Part shown: positions 6,543 through 10,517 of the stretch, one piece after another
Position numbering within the stretch: the stretch's first letter is position 1
Layout: each line of letters begins with the position of its first letter
Assembly: GCA_039029935.1 (NCBI GenBank)
Contig: JBCCFC010000375.1
Coordinates: 1 to 10,517, forward strand
Reading direction: 5' to 3'
Length of the DNA: 10,517 bases
Source of the DNA: G039029935 sp039029935
GTDB lineage: Bacteria; Chloroflexota; Anaerolineae; Caldilineales; Caldilineaceae
Notes under the pieces: generated by a model
What the model was told of the DNA's origin: nothing
The model's database searches: none
Seen by the model: the letters and a program-made list of their open reading frames with translations, nothing else
Program-made: the position numbers and the translations under genes

Positions 6543-7685
6543 TCATTCAATCAAGGCAAAACGAACAAGCAGCCACCATAACATCCCCAGTCCCGCCATA
6601 AACCCACAGGAAAGCAATACCCCCATAAGGATAGCTACTACATGACTGGCCTGTCCACCACCGTGACTCAGTGTATATTCAAAGTAGCCGACACCGGACG
6701 ACTGTTGAAAATCAAGCTTGTATGGACCTGGCTCAATGGTTTCTAGGGAAAAACGATGATGTTGGTCGGGGTCGTCACGGCCAAAGGTCCACTCATCAAC
6801 TTGCCAGCGTGACTCATTGCCATTGAGTAGCAAATTTAGATTGGCCGTGCCGTTACCCTCGCGTTTGACAATCGACAACAGGCGCGCATCCTCACCAATT
6901 GTCAAGTTTGCCGCCCATTGTGGTGTTGAAAGCGCGTCCAGTCGCACTGTCCCATGTTGTACCGTTAAGGCAGTTTGACTATGTAAACGGTTGACTGGTG
7001 GGAGCAATGCAAATGAAGCAATCAATACAACCGCTGCTGTGAGGCCAAGGCGATTGACAAGTTGTCGTTGTACAGGGGCAAACGCAGATTCAGTGTCACT
7101 CAGGTGATTCGTCTCATCTAGGGGCTGCCCAGCAATCCGCCAGAAACGAGTGTACCACCACCGCCACGTCATCAAAAAAAGATACGCGAGTGGTAGTCCA
7201 AAAATGAGCGAGAGTCCGATGATCATAGCAGATGAGCCGACCATCAAATTGCTCCAGCCCAATGCTTCTGGACGCTCGGCCACCAAAGCACCGATTTCGG
7301 CTTGCTGAACGGTCATCCATGTAATGGCCGGGATGATGATAGCAATGGCAACGCCGATATAGCTGACCAGCCATAGCCTTCTTGGATAAAACGTTTGCCC
7401 CGCTCGATGCGACCATGCCGCCACCAAGCCCACCAATCCCGCTGGCAACAGGGTCAGTCGGTCTCGCCATAGCCCTTGAACCAAACGCGTAAAACTATCG
7501 GCCAGTTGTGCGCCGATTTGCGCCATCCCGACTGTGGTTTCTCCGCCATCTGCTGCGGTTTGGCTGCTGAGGTTGCCGAGGATCAGAAACACCAACGTGA
7601 ATCCTGTTGTGGCTAAATAAACGCCAAAGAGTATGGCGATCAGGACCAAGACACCTGCAATCAAGCCGAAGATAGTGCGTTTCAT
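6543..7685 (-). CDS. multi-pass membrane protein of unknown function with extracytoplasmic domain
   Basis: I do not recognise a family for this 380-residue protein. Hydrophobic segments lie at about residues 5-37 (long, perhaps two crossings), 77-93, 105-125, 147-173, 212-230 and 348-376. Arg/Trp-rich stretches (RRLW, TWRWWYTRFWR) fit cytoplasmic loops. Between the last two helices is a soluble stretch of about 115 residues (233-347) with alternating short strands (LNLLLNGNES, GPYKLDFQQSSGVGYFEYTLSHGG), like a small beta-sandwich outside the membrane. It starts 9 bp after the stop of the PhyH gene, so the two are almost certainly co-transcribed, although the ribosome binding site is weak. The stop is 69 bp from the promoter of the Uma2 unit. 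Sensor, transporter partner and lipid-modifying roles are all open. Confidence 0.8.
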   Translation of the reverse strand: MKRTIFGLIAGVLVLIAILFGVYLATTGFTLVFLILGNLSSQTAADGGETTVGMAQIGAQLADSFTRLVQGLWRDRLTLLPAGLVGLVAAWSHRAGQTFYPRRLWLVSYIGVAIAIIIPAITWMTVQQAEIGALVAERPEALGWSNLMVGSSAMIIGLSLIFGLPLAYLFLMTWRWWYTRFWRIAGQPLDETNHLSDTESAFAPVQRQLVNRLGLTAAVVLIASFALLPPVNRLHSQTALTVQHGTVRLDALSTPQWAANLTIGEDARLLSIVKREGNGTANLNLLLNGNESRWQVDEWTFGRDDPDQHHRFSLETIEPGPYKLDFQQSSGVGYFEYTLSHGGGQASHVVAILMGVLLSCGFMAGLGMLWWLLVRFALIE

Positions 7686-7694
7686 ATGGCTTGG

Positions 7695-8489
7695 TTATGC
7701 CTGATACAAAATCGGGCAAACATCGGGTTCATCCAAGCGCGAGGCATAGCCACCATCTTCAACACCAGGTAGGGGTGACGATTTTTCGGTACGGATGTGG
7801 AGGGCAAAGCTGCGGCGCGGCCAAGTCGTCACATTGGGGCCACTACCATGAAAGGTCTGGCCATGATGAAAGCTGACACCGCCTGCGGGTAGCTCTGCCG
7901 CGACTTCTTCCCACTGTTCGCCGGATGGCATAGCGATGGCTTCGCGCTGTGCTTCATGGTCGCCGCTAAAAAAGTCGCCGCCATCGATCACACCACCCCA
8001 TGTATGCGACCTGCGTACAAAGCGCATGGCACCATTCTCTTCGCTGACATCGTTGAGCGCAATCCACACCGTGAACACTTCACCCGACCAATAGGGCCAG
8101 TAGAGCTTGTCCTGATGCCAACCCACATTGCCCAACGCATTGCCCAACACATTGCCACTGGGCGGCTTATAGAGCATTTGCGCGGCCCACAGTTGTATCA
8201 CCTCCGCACCTGTCACACGCGCGGCCCACTCCCCAATGGTGGGATAACAGAAAAGTTCAAGAATGGTGCGATCCGACAAATGGGGCAGATCAATTTTGCG
8301 GATCGCGCGTTCATCATCACCCGGATTCCAATGACGGCTTTTGGGTGCAATCCCCGTTTCGTATTCACCCGCCATCACCGCATCCATGCGTTCAACGGTA
8401 CGTGCAATCAGGTCCGTTGGAATGATGGGTTCTGCAACAATAAAAAAGCCGTCCCGTTGATATTGGGCGGCTGGACTATCGGCTTGCAT
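7695..8489 (-). CDS. phytanoyl-CoA dioxygenase (PhyH) family Fe(II)/2-oxoglutarate oxygenase
   Basis: This 264-residue protein is a full-length PhyH member and should hydroxylate a small organic substrate using Fe(II), 2-oxoglutarate and O2. Visible motifs are the N-terminal YQRDGFFIVAEPIIP (10-24), GWHQDKLYWPYWS (123-135) with iron ligands H125 and D127, VWIALNDVSEENGAMRFV (141-158) followed by RRSH, VSFHHGQTFHGSGPN with distal H214, and RRS at 225-227 as the probable 2-oxoglutarate carboxylate-binding arginine. The triad is complete, unlike the other PhyH-like protein at 3448-4368. The start has GGAG 6 nt upstream (8496-8499). Just before HQD the protein carries a GNVLGNALGNV repeat made by 12-bp tandem units. 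It follows the solute-binding protein gene after a 153-bp gap of repeats and leads directly into the membrane protein gene. Confidence 0.92.
   Translation of the reverse strand: MQADSPAAQYQRDGFFIVAEPIIPTDLIARTVERMDAVMAGEYETGIAPKSRHWNPGDDERAIRKIDLPHLSDRTILELFCYPTIGEWAARVTGAEVIQLWAAQMLYKPPSGNVLGNALGNVGWHQDKLYWPYWSGEVFTVWIALNDVSEENGAMRFVRRSHTWGGVIDGGDFFSGDHEAQREAIAMPSGEQWEEVAAELPAGGVSFHHGQTFHGSGPNVTTWPRRSFALHIRTEKSSPLPGVEDGGYASRLDEPDVCPILYQA
8126..8161 (-). repeat. 12-bp tandem micro-repeat inside the PhyH oxygenase gene
   Basis: CATTGCCCAACG, CATTGCCCAACA and CATTGCCACTGG follow each other at 8126, 8138 and 8150. They encode GN(V/A)L units directly in front of the metal-binding HQD. The frame is kept, so it is a coding expansion of about eight residues. 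Confidence 0.75.
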
Positions 8490-8511
8490 GAGTAGCTCCG
8501 TTTTTGTATTT

Positions 8512-8645
8512 GTAGGTCAGTATTCGGTAGGTCAGTATTCGGTAGGTCAGTAGGTCGGTAGGTCAGTATTCGGTACCGACTTACCGACTCACCGACTCAC
8601 CGACCTACCAACGCACTGATTACCGACCCACCGACTCACCAACTA
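8512..8645. repeat. inverted array of 7/8-bp units between SBP and PhyH genes
   Basis: From 8512 the plus strand reads octamers GTAGGTC(A/G) alternating with heptamers GTATTCG: 8-7-8-7-8-8-8-7. At the palindrome CGGTACCG (8571-8578) the orientation flips, and 8-bp units of the type YYACCGAC (the complement of the GTCGGT family) run on to the stop codon of the solute-binding protein gene. The last arm is more diverged (CTACCAAC, GCACTGAT). The whole tract can fold as one long imperfect hairpin. It may terminate or stabilise the upstream message, or be an unstable minisatellite. Confidence 0.85.
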
Positions 8646-10448
8646 CTGCGCTGGTTCCAAATTATGAATAATCACATGCGTATTCTGCCACCAATCAGTC
8701 GGGCTTGTGTACGCATCTGCGGCTGTCGGCCACCCCGTCCAGTATGTCGTGTTGAACGGTGTCAGCTTACGTGCTTGTGTGGTTGGAATCACTGGCAACT
8801 CGGCCATGTAGATTTCCATGGCCGCGATAAAGAGTTCTTCGATGCCTGGATCATCTACAGGCAATACCCCCATCTCATCGACCAAGGCACTAAACTCTTC
8901 GTTTTCCCAACGCCAGAAGTTCTTGGATGCACGTTCGCCGACAGGCGCAACCCACTTGGCGTTGAAATTGTCCAGCGAAGACCAAGGTTCACTGGTTGAA
9001 CCACAGGTCTGCCAACCACCACTGGCTTCAAACGTACCCATATTGAGCGCATCGCCCCAAGCAGAACCTGATTGGGTTGTGGCGCGGGCGTTGATGCCGA
9101 TGCGCTGTAGCTGTTCGGCAACTACCTGTGTCCAGCGTAGCTTTTCAATAAATGCCTCGTGGACGATGATGTTGATGGTCAACTCCTCGCCATCTTTTTC
9201 GTAATAGCCATCGTCATTGATTGCATAGCCTTTGGATTCCAGAATCTCTGCGGTTTTGTCTGGGTTATGCTCTGGAATCGGATACTGCTCATAAAGTCCT
9301 TCCTCTTCCAGTCTATCAACCAATGCTTCCAGTGGTGCAGAAATTGGGAAGAAACTGCGAGACTTGACGGTTGCGCCCTCATAGGCAATTTCGACAATTT
9401 CATCGCGATCAATGGCATAGTTAATGGCCCAACGCATATCTGGGTCATTCCAAGGTTCAGCCGTCGTGTTAAACTCCAACGTCCGTGTACAGGTTGGCTC
9501 AATGTGCGCATAGGGCAGTTCTTCTGTCCACGCAATCACATTGGGATTCTGAATCTTGAGTGCTTCATAGGCACCAGGGCTGATGTCATGCAGCGCATCT
9601 AGGTCGTTTTCAACCATTGCGGCTGTACGAATCTCTTCGGGTCCACGCCAAACCCACATGATACGCTCGGGGGCAGGCAAGTCTTTGAAGCCAGCATCAA
9701 CACCCCACCAATCGTCATCACGGTCATAGACAAACTCAGCCTCGTTGACGCTTACCACGGTGTAGGGTCCCGTATAGACAGGCCAGCCCTTTTCCGGATC
9801 ATAGAAGTTAAAGGTCAATGGGTCTTGGTCGGCCCAGATATGTTCAGGCACAAAGGCAAAGCTGCCCCAAATCTTGACAGCAAAGGTATCCATCTGGAAA
9901 CGTGGGTTGGGTTTGCTCAGGTTGAACACAACCGTCAAATCATCCACCTTTTCCACACTCTCGACCCATTGGCGCATCCCTTGGTCAGCCAGCCCCTCAT
10001 TCTCCAGCACCAAATTCACAGAGAAGACGACATCATCGGCATTGAAAGCCTCACCATCGCTCCACTTCGCCCCTTCCTGAATCGTGAGCGTCCAGACATC
10101 CAATGTCTCATTGGGTATCATGCTCTCGCCCAACCAAGGCTCGATTTCACCCGTTAGCAGATGGCTCATGAAGAGAGGCTCTATCAGCAGTTGGTGCATA
10201 CCAGCATCACGGCGATGCCCCGGTATATAGGGGTTCCATATCTCTGGTGCCCCCACACGACCACTGCTGATGTCAAAAATGACGGTGTCTTCACGCGCTA
10301 CTGTACCATCATCACTATCGCCGCCGTCCATAGAAGCATCGGCAGCATCCCCACCTGCATCACCTGCTGGTGGCGCAGCAGGCGCAGCACAGGCAGAGAA
10401 GACCATTGATGCCAAAATCAGGCGGAACCGTACCGGAATCGTAAACAA
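8643..10448 (-). CDS. ABC transporter substrate-binding lipoprotein, family 5 (SBP_bac_5); 5' end doubtful
   Basis: The ORF of about 600 residues is a dipeptide/oligopeptide/nickel-type solute-binding protein that captures substrate outside the membrane for an ABC importer. The family signature is clear: EPWLGESMIPNETLDVWTLT (about 103-122) followed by GAKWSDGEAFNADDVVFSV (126-144), then WAINYAIDRDEIVEIAYEG and further core motifs. An N-terminal RFRLILASMVFSAC segment fits the end of a lipoprotein signal with lipidated C20, followed by an Ala/Pro/Gly/Asp linker (21-50). The C-terminus is complete at TAG 8643. The frame opens only with TTG at 10446-10448, without a ribosome binding site, and an in-frame TGA lies a little upstream. 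The DNA just upstream codes in another frame for a DUF4397-like domain, so the natural start seems to be missing. Permease and ATPase genes are not in the window. Confidence 0.9.
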   Translation of the reverse strand: MFTIPVRFRLILASMVFSACAAPAAPPAGDAGGDAADASMDGGDSDDGTVAREDTVIFDISSGRVGAPEIWNPYIPGHRRDAGMHQLLIEPLFMSHLLTGEIEPWLGESMIPNETLDVWTLTIQEGAKWSDGEAFNADDVVFSVNLVLENEGLADQGMRQWVESVEKVDDLTVVFNLSKPNPRFQMDTFAVKIWGSFAFVPEHIWADQDPLTFNFYDPEKGWPVYTGPYTVVSVNEAEFVYDRDDDWWGVDAGFKDLPAPERIMWVWRGPEEIRTAAMVENDLDALHDISPGAYEALKIQNPNVIAWTEELPYAHIEPTCTRTLEFNTTAEPWNDPDMRWAINYAIDRDEIVEIAYEGATVKSRSFFPISAPLEALVDRLEEEGLYEQYPIPEHNPDKTAEILESKGYAINDDGYYEKDGEELTINIIVHEAFIEKLRWTQVVAEQLQRIGINARATTQSGSAWGDALNMGTFEASGGWQTCGSTSEPWSSLDNFNAKWVAPVGERASKNFWRWENEEFSALVDEMGVLPVDDPGIEELFIAAMEIYMAELPVIPTTQARKLTPFNTTYWTGWPTAADAYTSPTDWWQNTHVIIHNLEPAQ

Positions 10449-10517
10449 CTGCAGTCGGGTCGCCGGTAGCAGTCACACGAATCTGGTAGTCACCAGCCGG
10501 AACCTCGGCGGGGCCAA
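10426..10517 (-). pseudogene. internal fragment of a DUF4397-like gene, cut at both ends
   Basis: Reading the minus strand from 10515 gives about 30 residues including PAEVPAGDYQIRV and AVVYDSGTV. This matches the repeating VPAGDYQVRVT...DSGTV pattern I know from secreted DUF4397 domains. The usual following strand (L.AG..YT) is absent: after GTV the frame continues over the SBP signal-peptide DNA in the wrong frame, as Cys-rich nonsense, to a TGA at 10360-10362. The fragment is therefore broken at about 10418-10430 and also runs off the window. The family assignment rests on a short motif. Confidence 0.6.

Noticed and set aside
7956..8495. 179-codon plus-strand open frame
   Set aside because: It is a shadow of the PhyH gene, whose catalytic motifs make the minus strand the coding one.
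8512..8645. CRISPR array
   Set aside because: Units are only 7-8 bp, contiguous without spacers, and flip orientation; this is a short tandem/inverted repeat.
9159..9602. 147-codon plus-strand open frame
   Set aside because: It is antisense to the well-supported SBP_bac_5 coding region.

Overview
This looks like a fragment, perhaps a whole short contig, of a free-living or host-associated bacterium with about 50% GC. The gene mix is two phytanoyl-CoA dioxygenase (PhyH)-like oxygenases, a cytoplasmic sialidase-like beta-propeller, an amidohydrolase, an ABC-transporter lipoprotein with an Ala/Asp/Gly-rich linker, a Uma2 protein with a charged coiled-coil tail, and palindromic or short tandem repeats between genes. 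This resembles Chloroflexota (Caldilinea/Anaerolinea-like) or similar environmental lineages. That assignment is an inference from style, with no marker gene to confirm it.

All seven well-supported genes lie on the minus strand, so they are transcribed from right to left. From the right edge: (1) a family 5 solute-binding lipoprotein of an ABC transporter (8643-10448), whose upstream DNA abruptly becomes the inside of a DUF4397-like gene; (2) a 134-bp tract of 7/8-bp repeats that switches orientation at a central palindrome; (3) a PhyH-type Fe(II)/2-oxoglutarate oxygenase with an intact HxD...H triad (7695-8489), followed after 9 bp by (4) an unrecognised six-helix membrane protein (6543-7685). 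A good sigma70-type promoter then opens a second unit: (5) a Uma2/DUF820 PD-(D/E)xK-like protein with a heptad-repeat tail (5269-6393), (6) a GNAT acetyltransferase (4448-5239), a 60-bp nested palindrome, and (7) a second PhyH-like protein lacking the usual HxD (3448-4368). This unit ends in a strong intrinsic terminator (3400-3435). Further left are (8) a sialidase/BNR-repeat protein with an inserted beta-sandwich (1394-2986) and (9) an amidohydrolase of the Amidohydro_2 family (130-1092). The first 100 bases may hold the tail of a convergent plus-strand gene.

Functionally, the solute-binding protein, oxygenases, sialidase-like propeller and amidohydrolase fit a scavenging or catabolic island for small organic molecules, but no pathway can be named from the sequence. 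The unusual features are mostly structural: the inverted 7/8-bp repeat, the nested palindrome that supplies a stop codon and causes a false N-terminal extension of the next ORF, in-frame micro-repeats in two proteins, and the chimeric right edge. I found no CRISPR array, tRNA, rRNA, transposase or clear defence system.
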